This document shows, one piece after another, positions 56,110-64,000 of a stretch of DNA of 64,000 nt. Below the pieces are notes generated by a model. The model was not told where the DNA came from. It ran no database searches and was given only the letters and a program-made list of their open reading frames with translations. The stretch lies in contig NZ_JAFKCZ010000001.1 in NCBI RefSeq assembly GCF_017255185.1, positions 522,792 to 586,791 on the forward strand. The letters are read 5' to 3'. The position numbers and the translations under genes are program-made. Every line of letters starts with the position of its first letter. Position 1 is the first letter of the stretch. Origin of the DNA: Parahaliea mediterranea. GTDB lineage: Bacteria; Pseudomonadota; Gammaproteobacteria; Pseudomonadales; Halieaceae.

Positions 56110-57306
56110 TTGCACAATATCGCCGTATTGCGGCCCGTCGACGGCCAACTGGCCTGCTACCCCCCGGGCGCCGGGGAGCAGCCCCGCATGCTCGACAGCG
56201 ACAGCGCCGTGCAGGCCCTGCGCGAGGACCTGGCGCGCCAGCGCTGGGGCCTGTGCTTCGCGGCGCCGGCGGCGGAGGTCCGGCTGTTGCAGCTCACCGT
56301 TACCGCCCAGGAGAAAAAGCACCTGGCGCAATCCCTGCCCTTCATGCTGGAAGAGGCCGTCGCCGAGGATATCGACGACCTGCACTTCGCCGTCGCGGAG
56401 CAGGACAAATTGCAGTACGGTGTCGCGCTTTGCCGGCGCTCGGCGATGGCCCAATGGCAGGCCCTGCTGGAACCGCTGGGCCCGGTGCCCGCCTGGGTGC
56501 CCGAGCCCCTGTTGCTGCCGTGGCAGCCGGGGGAGTGGTGCCTGCTGTTGGAGGGCGAGCGCGCGGTGCTGCGCACCGGCGCCGCCGAGGGCCTGGGTTG
56601 CGAGCGCGGGATGCTGCCCCTGTTACTGGCGGCGGCGATCCGCGACGGCGAACCCGACACGGTGATCGTCTACGGCGCCGACCAGGCCGCGGACAGCGCG
56701 CTGCTGCCGGAGGCGTTGCGCGAGCGCGTGCAGTGGCGGCGCGGTAATCTATGCAGCGCGCTGATGCTGGTGCGGGAACTCCCCGCGCTGAACCTGCGCC
56801 AGGGCGAATTTGCCCCTCGCTTGCCGCTGACGCGTTGGTGGCGGGAGTGGCGCCTGGTGGCCAGCGTGTTCGCCGCGGTGTTTTGCCTGCAACTGCTGGC
56901 CACCTGGCTGGACTACCGCGCGCTGGCGGCGGAAAACCTGGCCCTGCGCGCGGCCCGGGAGGCCAGCTACCGCCAGGCCTACCCCCAGGGCGCGGTGGTG
57001 GATCCCGAAAAACAACTGCAGCGGCAGCTCGACTCCCTGCGCGGCACCGCCCGCAGCGGCGGCTTTGTGTCGCTGATGGATCGCGTGGGCGAGGTATTGG
57101 ACGGCGAGCCGGGGACCCTGGTCGGCAGCATCAACTACAACGACCGCGGCGGCGACATGCGCATGAACATCGTGGCGCCGGATTTTGAAAGCGTGGAGCG
57201 GGTGCGCTCGGGGATCAACGCCAGCGGCCTGGTGGCGACCATGGAGAGCAGCAGCGCCCAGAGCGACGGTGTGCGGGCGCGTATCCGCGTGGGGGCCCGG
57301 TCATGA
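56110..57306 (+). CDS. gspL: Type II secretion protein GspL
   Basis: A 398-residue inner-membrane protein from TTG 56110, with GGGAG 10 bases upstream; the frame extends further upstream only as a shadow of gspK. It has a large cytoplasmic actin-like domain (about 1-235), which binds GspE, one membrane segment (about 248-268), and a periplasmic ferredoxin-like domain. The start follows a 79-bp spacer after gspK. Confidence 0.9.
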   Translation: MHNIAVLRPVDGQLACYPPGAGEQPRMLDSDSAVQALREDLARQRWGLCFAAPAAEVRLLQLTVTAQEKKHLAQSLPFMLEEAVAEDIDDLHFAVAEQDKLQYGVALCRRSAMAQWQALLEPLGPVPAWVPEPLLLPWQPGEWCLLLEGERAVLRTGAAEGLGCERGMLPLLLAAAIRDGEPDTVIVYGADQAADSALLPEALRERVQWRRGNLCSALMLVRELPALNLRQGEFAPRLPLTRWWREWRLVASVFAAVFCLQLLATWLDYRALAAENLALRAAREASYRQAYPQGAVVDPEKQLQRQLDSLRGTARSGGFVSLMDRVGEVLDGEPGTLVGSINYNDRGGDMRMNIVAPDFESVERVRSGINASGLVATMESSSAQSDGVRARIRVGARS

Positions 57307-57776
57307 GACAGTGGTTCGAGCGTTTCAACGCCCGCGAGCAGTTGAGCCTGCTGGCGCTGGCGGTGGCCCTGGCCCTGTACGCCCTGTACATGCTGCTGTG
57401 GTCGCCGCTGGAAAACCGCCGCGCAGAGATGCAGACGCGCAACCAGGCGGTGACGGTGTCGCTGCAGCGGGTGGACGCCATGGTGTCGGAAATCCTCGCC
57501 CTGCGCGAGAGTGGCGGGGGCGCGACGACGCGGCGCAACCTGGCCTCGGTGGTCAATCGCACCACCGGCGCCGCAGGCCTGGCGGTGAGCCGCCTGCAGC
57601 CGAACAGCCGCGGTGAGATCCAGGTGCGCTTCGAAGGCGCCGAATTCGGCGCGCTGATGGCCTGGCTGCACGAGGTGGAGTACGGCCAGGCGCTGTTGGT
57701 GCGCGAGGTTTCCATTACTCAGTCCGGCCGCGCCGGCAGGGTCAACGCCACCGTTCGACTCGGTCAGGGAGAATAG
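57303..57776 (+). CDS. gspM: Type II secretion protein GspM
   Basis: A 157-residue protein, overlapping gspL by four bases (ATGA). A membrane segment at about 16-36 (LSLLALAVALALYALYMLLW) is followed by a coiled stretch and a ferredoxin-like periplasmic domain. The pattern ARERDLL-like start RFNAREQLS is typical of GspM. It pairs with GspL in the platform. Confidence 0.92.
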   Translation: MRQWFERFNAREQLSLLALAVALALYALYMLLWSPLENRRAEMQTRNQAVTVSLQRVDAMVSEILALRESGGGATTRRNLASVVNRTTGAAGLAVSRLQPNSRGEIQVRFEGAEFGALMAWLHEVEYGQALLVREVSITQSGRAGRVNATVRLGQGE

Positions 57777-57780
57777 TCGC

Positions 57781-58536
57781 GTGCGGCGTTGGATGACCTT
57801 CGGGGCGCTGTTGTTGGTGTTTTTACTGGCGCTGGCGGCGGCCGCCCCGGCCCGCCTGCTGCCCGCGTTGCTGCCCCCGGGGCAACTACAGATGCAGGGC
57901 CTGAGCGGTTCGATCTGGCACGGCACCGCCAGCCGCTGCCTGCTGAATACGCCGGCGGGGTACCTGCAATTGGGTCGCGTGGAGTGGCGGCTGCGCCCGC
58001 TGTCGCTGTTGTGGCTGGCGCCCTCGGTGGACTTCGACAGCCAGTGGGGCGAGCAGCATATTTCGGCGCGGGCCACGCTGCATGGTGCCGGTGATCTCGG
58101 CCTGCGGGACGTCGACGCCCGCATCGATGCCAGCCTGCTGCGGCAATTGGCGCCGGTGGCGGTGGATGGACGCTTCGCCCTGATGGCCTCCCGCCTGCGC
58201 TTGCGCGATGGCTTGCCCGCTGGCGCCGAGGGCCGCCTGGTGTGGGAACATGGCAGCTGGGCCACGCCGCAGATGCGCCTGCCGCTGGGCAGTTACGCGG
58301 TGGAATTCGAGCAGCCCGGGGCCGGCGATGCCCTGGTCGGCGAGGTGCTGACCCTGGACGGGCCCGTGCGGGCGGCGGGCAGTGTGCGTCTGGACGGCCT
58401 CGACTACGTGGTGGATGTGCGTATCGGCGGCGAGCACGGTCTCGATCCGGCCCTGGCCAGGGCCCTTTCGCTGATGGCGCGACCGGAGGGCGAGGCCTTC
58501 CGGCTGCGATTGAGCGGCGCGTTACCGGCGCCTTGA
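57781..58536 (+). CDS. gspN: Type II secretion protein GspN
   Basis: A 251-residue protein starting at GTG 57781, with one N-terminal membrane segment (about 6-24) and a beta-rich periplasmic part (LLPPGQLQMQGLSGSIWHGTA, GRVEWRLRPLSLLWLAPSVD). GspN is an accessory gene absent from many T2SS loci; its role is not well known. It ends the gsp operon. Confidence 0.9.
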   Translation: MRRWMTFGALLLVFLLALAAAAPARLLPALLPPGQLQMQGLSGSIWHGTASRCLLNTPAGYLQLGRVEWRLRPLSLLWLAPSVDFDSQWGEQHISARATLHGAGDLGLRDVDARIDASLLRQLAPVAVDGRFALMASRLRLRDGLPAGAEGRLVWEHGSWATPQMRLPLGSYAVEFEQPGAGDALVGEVLTLDGPVRAAGSVRLDGLDYVVDVRIGGEHGLDPALARALSLMARPEGEAFRLRLSGALPAP

Positions 58537-58562
58537 AGTGACCCTGTTAACGGAGGCAATAC

Positions 58563-58742
58563 ATGTCTGATGCACCCTACCGTAAGTTCGAGTGCATGAT
58601 CTGCGGCTTTATCTACGACGAGGCCGAGGGCCTGCCCGACGACGGTATTCCCGCGGGCACCCGCTGGGAGGATGTTCCCGAGGACTGGGAGTGCCCGGAT
58701 TGCGGCATCGCCAAGTCCGATTTCGAGATGATGGCGGGGTGA
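58563..58742 (+). CDS. Rubredoxin
   Basis: A 59-residue iron protein. Translation of 58563-58742 gives two Cys pairs, C11-C14 (CMICGF) and C44-C47 (CPDCGI), the FeS4 ligands, and the conserved aromatic [14 protein letters not shown]. An AGGAGG-like ribosome site (GGAGG, 58551-58555) precedes the ATG. Rubredoxin transfers electrons; in related bacteria it serves alkane hydroxylases or oxygen defence. No alkB is in the window. It is too short for standard ORF lists and may be overlooked. It lies 26 bp behind gspN. Confidence 0.95.
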   Translation: MSDAPYRKFECMICGFIYDEAEGLPDDGIPAGTRWEDVPEDWECPDCGIAKSDFEMMAG

Positions 58743-58794
58743 GAGGGGGGATTCCGCTACACTGTCGTCGCGGAAAAAGACTGGACCCCGAGTT

Positions 58795-60582
58795 ATGAGT
58801 ACAACGGCAACACGACTGGGCGCGTTGCGCGGGCTGATGGCCGAGCGTGGCTACGACGCTTTTCTGGTGCCCCGGACGGACGAGTCCCTGGGGGAGTACA
58901 TCCCGGCCCACAATGAACGCCTGCGCTGGCTTACCGGCTTCACCGGCTCCGCCGGGGTGGCGGTGGTGCTGGCGGACGCGGCGGCCATTTTCGTGGATGG
59001 CCGCTACACCGTGCAGGTGAGGCAGCAAGTGGACGCCGGGCAGTTCGAGGTCCGCCACCTGGTGGACGAGCCCCATATCCGCTGGCTCGCCGGACAGCTG
59101 CCGGATGGCGCCACCGTGGCCTGCGACCCGCGCCTGCATAGCCTACAGTGGTATCGGGCCAGCGCGGCGCTGCTTGAGGCCGCGGGCATGCGGCTGGTGG
59201 AGGATGCCGACAACCTGGTGGACCGGGCCTGGGAAGATCGCCCGTCGCCGGAGATCGGTACCGCGTTGCTGCTGGCCGAGCAGTACAGCGGTGAATCCAG
59301 CGCCGGCAAGCGCGCGCGAATCGCGGCCGATGTATCCGCGGCGGGGGCCCGGGCAGCGCTCGTCTTCGCGCCGGACGCGGTCAGCTGGTTGCTCAACGTG
59401 CGCGGTACCGACGTGCCCAACCTGCCGGTGTTGCAGGGTTTTGCCCTGCTATGGGCGGGTGGTGACATGACCCTGTATGCCGATGCGCGTCGCCTGCCGG
59501 AGGGCTTTGCCGCCCACGTCGGCGAGGGGGTACGTGTTGTCGGCGAGGAGAGCTTTATCGCCCACGCGGCCGACCTGGCCGGGTGCAAGGTCCTGGCGGA
59601 CCCCGCCCAGGCCAACGCCTGGACCCAGTTGGCGCTACAGGCGGCGGGCGCGGAGCTGGTCGCGGGCAGCGACCCGGTGCTGATCCCCAAGGCCTGCAAG
59701 AACGCGCGCGAAGTGGCCGGCGCGCGCCGCGCCCACCTGCGCGACGCGGTGGCGATGGCGCGCTTCCTGGCCTGGCTGGACGCCGAGGTGGAGGCCGGGC
59801 GCCTGCACGACGAGGCGGAACTGGCGGACCAGCTCTACGCCTACCGCGCCGCTGGCGAGCATTTCCACGGCAGCTCCTTCGACACCATTTCCGCGGCTGC
59901 CGGCAACGCCGCCATGTGCCACTACAATCACGAGAACGCCGCACAGCCCGGTCGTCTGGTCATGAACACGGTCTACCTGGTCGACAGCGGCGCCCAGTAC
60001 ATCGACGGCACCACCGACATTACCCGCACGGTGGCCATCGGCGACCCCGGGCCCGAAGTGCGGCGCCTGTTTACCCTGGTACTCAAGGGGCACATCGCCC
60101 TGGATAGGGCGCGCTTTCCCCGCGGCACCACCGGCACCCACCTGGATGCCATCGCGCGCCAGTTCCTATGGCGGGCCGGTTTCGACTACGACCACGGCAC
60201 CGGGCACGGCGTGGGCGCCTTTCTCAGCGTGCACGAGGGTCCACAGCGTATCTCCAAAAGCTGGAGCGATACCGCCCTGCGCCCCGGCATGATCCTCAGC
60301 AACGAACCGGGCTACTACCGCGACGGTGCCTTTGGCATCCGCTGCGAGAACCTGGTTGTGGTGCAGGAGGTGGAGGACGGCCTGGAAACGCCCATGCTGT
60401 GCTTCGACGCCCTGACCCTGGCGCCCTTCGACCGGCGCCTGCTGTGGCCCGAACTGCTCGATGCGCGGGAGCGCGAATGGCTGGACAGCTACCACCAGCG
60501 GGTCATGGACACGGTTGGCCCCCTGCTCGACGAACCCGAGCGCCGCTGGTTGGCGCGGGTCACGCGGCCCATCGGCGACTGA
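58795..60582 (+). CDS. Xaa-Pro aminopeptidase P-type metallopeptidase (M24B)
   Basis: A 595-residue enzyme that removes N-terminal residues before proline. The C-terminal pita-bread domain has the metal ligands: Asp in YLVDSGAQYIDGTTDITRT (two Asp), His in GHGVGAFLSVHEGPQ, and Glu in NEPGYYRDGAFGIR and ENLVVV. Two N-terminal domains (about 1-315) are as in the three-domain eukaryotic-type aminopeptidase P, rather than the shorter E. coli PepP (about 440). It starts at ATG 58795. TACACT at 58757 may be a -10. Confidence 0.94.
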   Translation: MSTTATRLGALRGLMAERGYDAFLVPRTDESLGEYIPAHNERLRWLTGFTGSAGVAVVLADAAAIFVDGRYTVQVRQQVDAGQFEVRHLVDEPHIRWLAGQLPDGATVACDPRLHSLQWYRASAALLEAAGMRLVEDADNLVDRAWEDRPSPEIGTALLLAEQYSGESSAGKRARIAADVSAAGARAALVFAPDAVSWLLNVRGTDVPNLPVLQGFALLWAGGDMTLYADARRLPEGFAAHVGEGVRVVGEESFIAHAADLAGCKVLADPAQANAWTQLALQAAGAELVAGSDPVLIPKACKNAREVAGARRAHLRDAVAMARFLAWLDAEVEAGRLHDEAELADQLYAYRAAGEHFHGSSFDTISAAAGNAAMCHYNHENAAQPGRLVMNTVYLVDSGAQYIDGTTDITRTVAIGDPGPEVRRLFTLVLKGHIALDRARFPRGTTGTHLDAIARQFLWRAGFDYDHGTGHGVGAFLSVHEGPQRISKSWSDTALRPGMILSNEPGYYRDGAFGIRCENLVVVQEVEDGLETPMLCFDALTLAPFDRRLLWPELLDAREREWLDSYHQRVMDTVGPLLDEPERRWLARVTRPIGD

Positions 60583-60694
60583 ATTCGGCCGCGGTTTTGT
60601 TGTAGACTGCGCACCCATAACCCGGCATCGGCGAATGCCGGATAAGAGCGGCCCGCCAAGGGGCCTCAATAAGAACATCCTGGAGTTTCACAAT

Positions 60695-62044
60695 ATGGCA
60701 ACAGCCGGCGGGGAGCACTGGTCCTCCCGATTCGCATTTCTCATGGCTTCGGTGGGCTTCGCCGTCGGTCTGGGCAATATCTGGCGCTTCCCCTACGTTA
60801 CCGGCGAGAACGGGGGGGCCGCCTTTGTCATAATCTACCTGGTCTGCGCCTTCGGTATTGGCGTGCCCATCCTGATGGCGGAACTGATGATCGGGCGCCG
60901 GGGGCAGGGCAGTCCCACGGAAGCCATGGCTTCCGTGGCCGCCGAGAGCGGCCGCAGCCGCCACTGGCAGTGGGTGGGCGGCATGGGACTGCTGGCCGCG
61001 TTCACCATCGCCATCGTCTACGCCGGCGTGGTGGGCTGGGTGCTGTGGTACCTGTTCAAGGCCATTTCCACGGGTTTTGTCGGTGTCGACGCAGGTGTCG
61101 CCAGCGCGGAATTCACCGGGGTGCTCAACGATAACGCCGGCATGCTGTTCTGGACGGTGATCGGCCTGCTGATTTGCGGGGTCATCATTTTTTCCGGGGT
61201 CAAGGACGGGATCGAGCGGGCGGTGAGTGTGATGATGCCGCTGATGTTCGTGCTGCTGCTGGGGCTGGCGGGTTATAACTACTTCGCCGGCGGCTTCGGC
61301 GCCGCGGTCGAGTGGCTGTTTACCCCCGACTTCAGCAAGATCGGGCCGGAAGCCGTGCTGGCCGCGATCGGCCAGGCTTTCTTCTCCATCGGCGTGGCCA
61401 TGGGCGGCATGATGACCTACGGTTCCTACCTGCCGCGCGACATATCCATTACCCAGTCGGTGCTGATCATCGTCTTCGCCGATACCCTGGTGGCGATTCT
61501 CGCGGGCCTGGTGATCTTTCCCGCGGTGTTCAACTACGGCCTGGACCCCGCCGCCGGCGCCGGGCTGATTTTCCAGACCCTGCCGGTGGCCTTTGCCCAG
61601 ATGCCCGGCGGCCACCTGTTCAGTGTGTTGTTCTTCACCATGCTGGCGGTGGCGGGGATAACCTCGCTGGTGGGATTGATCGAAAGCGTCAACGCCTGGG
61701 TCGAGGGGCGGTTTGGCTATACCCGCCACCGCAGCGCGATGGTCGTGGTTGGCGCCGTCGCCCTGCTGAGCATCCTGAGTATTCTCTCCTACAACGTCCT
61801 CAGCACGTTCAATTTTGGTGGCAAGAACTTCAACGACACCATGGATTTCTTCTCCAACCAGATCCTGCTGCCACTGGGCGGCCTGTTCATCGCGATGTTT
61901 GCCGGCTGGGGCGTCAAGCGCGCCTTCAGCCGGGATGAATTGACCACCTTGAACCATGCGGGTTACGCGCTGTGGCATTTCCTGATTCGCTTCGTGGTAC
62001 CTCCGGCCCTGGCCATTATTTTCGTGCTCGGCATCAAGGGCTGA
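60695..62044 (+). CDS. Sodium-dependent SNF-family transporter
   Basis: A 449-residue member of the neurotransmitter:sodium symporter family (LeuT/MhsT fold), with about 11 segments. The first segment carries the GNIWRFPY-type ASVGFAVGLGNIWRFPYVTG with the unwound Gly, the sodium-site residues, and GGAAF; later MMTYGSYLPRDISITQSVLI. Start ATG 60695 is preferred: GGAG is 9 bases upstream, and earlier frame belongs to the aminopeptidase gene. The substrate is an amino acid or amine. It may work with the neighbouring alanine/glycine symporter. Confidence 0.93.
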   Translation: MATAGGEHWSSRFAFLMASVGFAVGLGNIWRFPYVTGENGGAAFVIIYLVCAFGIGVPILMAELMIGRRGQGSPTEAMASVAAESGRSRHWQWVGGMGLLAAFTIAIVYAGVVGWVLWYLFKAISTGFVGVDAGVASAEFTGVLNDNAGMLFWTVIGLLICGVIIFSGVKDGIERAVSVMMPLMFVLLLGLAGYNYFAGGFGAAVEWLFTPDFSKIGPEAVLAAIGQAFFSIGVAMGGMMTYGSYLPRDISITQSVLIIVFADTLVAILAGLVIFPAVFNYGLDPAAGAGLIFQTLPVAFAQMPGGHLFSVLFFTMLAVAGITSLVGLIESVNAWVEGRFGYTRHRSAMVVVGAVALLSILSILSYNVLSTFNFGGKNFNDTMDFFSNQILLPLGGLFIAMFAGWGVKRAFSRDELTTLNHAGYALWHFLIRFVVPPALAIIFVLGIKG

Positions 62045-62080
62045 GCAGCGTTCGCAACTTAAACCGATAGGGAGCCCGGC

Positions 62081-63469
62081 ATGCTGGCGGCACTGAATGA
62101 TTTTTTGTGGGGCCAGGTGCTGGTCGTGGTACTGGTGGCGGTGGGCCTGCTGTACACGGTGGCGTCCCGCGCCGTGCAATTTCGCTATTTTGGCCACATG
62201 TTTTCGGTGTTGCGCGGCGGCCTGCATCACGAGAAGGGGCACATCAGCTCCTTCCAGGCCCTGGTAGTGAGTGTGGCCGGACGGGTCGGCAGCGGTAATA
62301 TCGCCGGCGTCGCGGTGGCCATCACCCTGGGTGGGCCGGGCGCGATCTTCTGGATGTGGCTTATCGGGCTGATGGGCATGGCCACCAGTTTCTTCGAGTG
62401 TTCCCTGGCCCAGCTGTTCAAGCGGCGGGAGCCCGACGGCAACTACCGCGGTGGTCCCGCCTACTACCTGAGCCACGGCGTGAAACAGCGCTGGCTGGCG
62501 GTCATCTACTCCCTGCTTCTTCTGGTGACCTTTGGCTTTGGTTTCAACGCCCTGCAGTCCTATGTGGTGGCCACTTCCATGAAAGCCTCCTTTGGCGTGC
62601 CGACCTGGATGACCGGCCTGGCCATGGTGGTGTTGATGGGCAGTATTATTTTTGGCGGCATCAAGCGCATCGCCGTGGTGGCGGAGATTGTGGTGCCGAT
62701 CATGGCGGTGGGCTATTTCGTGGCCGCCCTGGCCGTGCTGGGGCTGAACCTGAGCGAGATTCCGGCGATGCTGGCATTGATCGTCAAGAGTGCCTTTGGC
62801 CTGGAGCCGGCGGTTGGCGGCGGGCTCGGCGTGGCCCTGATGCAGGGGGTCAAGCGGGGCCTGTTCAGCAATGAAGCGGGCCTGGGTAGCGCACCCAACG
62901 TTGCCGCGGTGGCCCACGTGCCGCACCCGGCCAACCAGGGCATTGTGCAGGCCTTCAGCGTGTTTATCGATACCGTGATCATGTGTACCTGTACCGCGCT
63001 GATCATCCTGCTGTCGGATATCTACCAGCCCGGTGCCGCCGAGGTCTCCGGTGTGGCGCTGACCCAGGGCGCGATGGCGAGCCACGTCGGAGCATGGGGT
63101 GCCGGCTTTGTCAGCGTGGCGCTGGTGATGTTCGCCTTCAGCTCGATCATGTACAACTACTACCTGGGGGAAAACAGCCTCAACTTCTTCAGCGAGGAGA
63201 ACCAGCTGCTGTTCAATGTATTCCGTTGCTGCGTGCTGGCGCTGATTTTGTGGGGCTCGCTGCAGGACCTGGTCACCGTGTTTGGTTTTGCCGACTTCAC
63301 CATGGGCCTGTTGGGGCTGGTGAACCTGGTGGGGCTGGTGTGGATGTTCCGCATCGGCATGCGCTTGCTGCGGGACTACGACAGCCAGCTCGCCGCCGGG
63401 GCGGAGCCGCGGCTGCGGCCCGAGGATTACAGCGACCTCGACATCGACCCCAGTGCCTGGCGGGATTGA
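62081..63469 (+). CDS. Alanine/glycine:cation symporter (AGCS family)
   Basis: A 462-residue membrane protein with about 11 segments. Family blocks are VSVAGRVGSGNIAGVAVAIT near residue 65, FWMWLIGLMGMATSFFECSLA, GGPAYYLSHGVKQRW and GLFSNEAGLGSAPNVAAVAH. AGCS carriers take up D/L-alanine or glycine with sodium or protons. It lies 37 bp after the SNF gene, probably one operon. Alanine uptake would feed the alanine dehydrogenase at 17.6 kb. Confidence 0.96.
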   Translation: MLAALNDFLWGQVLVVVLVAVGLLYTVASRAVQFRYFGHMFSVLRGGLHHEKGHISSFQALVVSVAGRVGSGNIAGVAVAITLGGPGAIFWMWLIGLMGMATSFFECSLAQLFKRREPDGNYRGGPAYYLSHGVKQRWLAVIYSLLLLVTFGFGFNALQSYVVATSMKASFGVPTWMTGLAMVVLMGSIIFGGIKRIAVVAEIVVPIMAVGYFVAALAVLGLNLSEIPAMLALIVKSAFGLEPAVGGGLGVALMQGVKRGLFSNEAGLGSAPNVAAVAHVPHPANQGIVQAFSVFIDTVIMCTCTALIILLSDIYQPGAAEVSGVALTQGAMASHVGAWGAGFVSVALVMFAFSSIMYNYYLGENSLNFFSEENQLLFNVFRCCVLALILWGSLQDLVTVFGFADFTMGLLGLVNLVGLVWMFRIGMRLLRDYDSQLAAGAEPRLRPEDYSDLDIDPSAWRD

Positions 63470-63483
63470 CCCCAGCTCCCCCC

Positions 63484-63888
63484 TGTAGGGTCGAATTCAT
63501 TCGACCCCGGTGCTCGTGGCGCAATGAATTGCGCCCTACAGGGAGCGCACGCCACCCCCCTGTAGGGTCGAATTCATTCGACCACCGGGTGCGTGGCGCA
63601 ATGAATTGCGCCCTACAGGGAGCACACGCCACCCCCCCTGTAGGGTCGAATTCATTCGACCACCGGGCGCGTGGCGCAATGAATTGCGCCCTACAGGGAG
63701 CGCACGCCACCCCCCTGTAGGGTCGAATTCATTCGACCACCGGTGCTCGTGGCGCAATAAATTGCGCCCTACAGGGAGCGCACGCCACCCCCCTGTAGGG
63801 TCGAATTCATTCGACCACCGGGCGCGTGGCGCAATAAATTGCGCCCTACAGGGAGCGCACGCCACCCCCCTGTAGGGTCGAATTCATT
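63484..63888. repeat. Composite REP array: five 77-bp units and a broken sixth
   Basis: Forward REPs of the GGTCGAAT/ATTCGACC stem begin at 63484, 63561, 63639, 63716, 63794 and 63871, 77-78 bp apart. Each complete one is followed by an inverted REP with a different stem, GGCGCAAT-GA/AA-ATTGCGCC and CTACA (first at 63518-63540), so each unit is a head-to-head pair. Loop bases vary (GAATT or AAATT). The sixth forward copy is interrupted after TTCATT at 63888 by unrelated sequence. Spacers differ slightly between units (TGCTC, GTGC, GCGC). Confidence 0.93.
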
Positions 63889-64000
63889 TAAGCGTGGGAA
63901 ACCACGTCCTACGGACGTGGTCATGAGTGGCAGGCTCTGCCTGTTACGAATAGAAAGGCTCATGCTATCTCTTGAGGTTGAGTTGTGCCCACAACTGACC
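63889..64000. mobile_element. Probable IS200/IS605-type element end, cut by the window edge
   Basis: The REP palindrome is broken at 63888, and foreign sequence continues to the window end without target duplication being visible. It carries subterminal hairpins: ACCACGTCC-TAC-GGACGTGGT (63901-63921), CAGGC-TCT-GCCTG (63931-63943) and AGTTGTG-CC-CACAACT (63981-63996). Hairpin ends without inverted terminal repeats, next to a short ATTCA/TTCAT motif, are the hallmark of IS200/IS605 (Y1 transposase, TnpB) elements. No transposase frame is inside the window, so family assignment rests on structure only. Confidence 0.5.

Noticed and set aside
60560..63085. 841-residue frame antisense to the two symporter genes
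   Set aside because: Shadow of two certain membrane-protein genes; His/Gln/Gly-rich and without motifs.
63297..63963. Short frames made of the REP array (VGSNSFD and NEFDPTGG type peptides)
   Set aside because: Arise from translation of tandem hairpins in several frames on both strands; no ribosome sites. The exception is gspH, where a real gene follows in frame.

Overview
This window looks like a chromosomal segment of a high-GC gammaproteobacterium. The best guess, from gene content alone, is a marine, aerobic lineage of the Cellvibrionales/Halieaceae (OM60/NOR5) type. Supporting features are the secA-argJ-mutT and pilB-pilC-pilD-coaE neighbourhoods, a complete type II secretion operon, malate synthase G, acyl-CoA dehydrogenase, DUF1214 and sulfotransferase genes, and TonB-dependent uptake. 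No rRNA, tRNA, CRISPR array, prophage or conjugative module was seen.

Layout. 0-5.9 kb: M23 peptidase, secA, a REP array, argJ, mutT. 5.9-12.1 kb: NTF2-like protein, coaE and the type IV pilus genes pilD, pilC and pilB on the minus strand, then pilA divergently behind a very good sigma-54 promoter. 12.2-16.9 kb: two paralogous multi-membrane GT-C (TMTC-like) genes and a polyprenyl-phosphate glycosyltransferase; this block is visibly less GC-rich and is probably a pilin or envelope glycosylation cassette. 16.9-28.8 kb: Lrp regulator/alanine dehydrogenase, malate synthase, ABC-F protein, LysR regulator/acyl-CoA dehydrogenase, rraA, nadC, ampD-ampE. 28.9-31.9 kb: a two-gene signalling module, an FHA-type sigma-54 activator overlapping a membrane Ser/Thr kinase. 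32-38.2 kb: YhhN, panE, YajQ, and a minus-strand thiamine operon (TPP riboswitch, TonB receptor, small thiamine-binding protein, PnuT, thiamine-kinase-like protein). 38.3-46.5 kb: a degenerate GGDEF protein, carbonic anhydrase, epimerase, TrmH-like methyltransferase, DUF1214 protein, and sulfotransferase-cysC-sat, which together form a PAPS-making and PAPS-using unit. 46.8-58.5 kb: gspC to gspN in order. 58.5-63.5 kb: rubredoxin, aminopeptidase P, and two sodium-coupled amino acid symporters.

Running through the whole window is one family of short hairpin repeats with a GTAG(G) foot, of the REP/SMAG type. About 25 copies lie in five clusters at 3.8-4.1, 7.25-7.32, 46.5-46.6, 53.1-53.3 and 63.5-63.9 kb. 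Stem sequences differ between copies but keep base pairing. One cluster sits inside gspH and is translated as its prepilin leader. The last array is broken at the right edge by what looks like the end of an IS200/IS605-type element.

The strongest leads for new biology are the pilA-linked GT-C pair, the covarying REP family with its captured copy in gspH, the insertion-element end inside a REP, and the FHA-activator/kinase pair.
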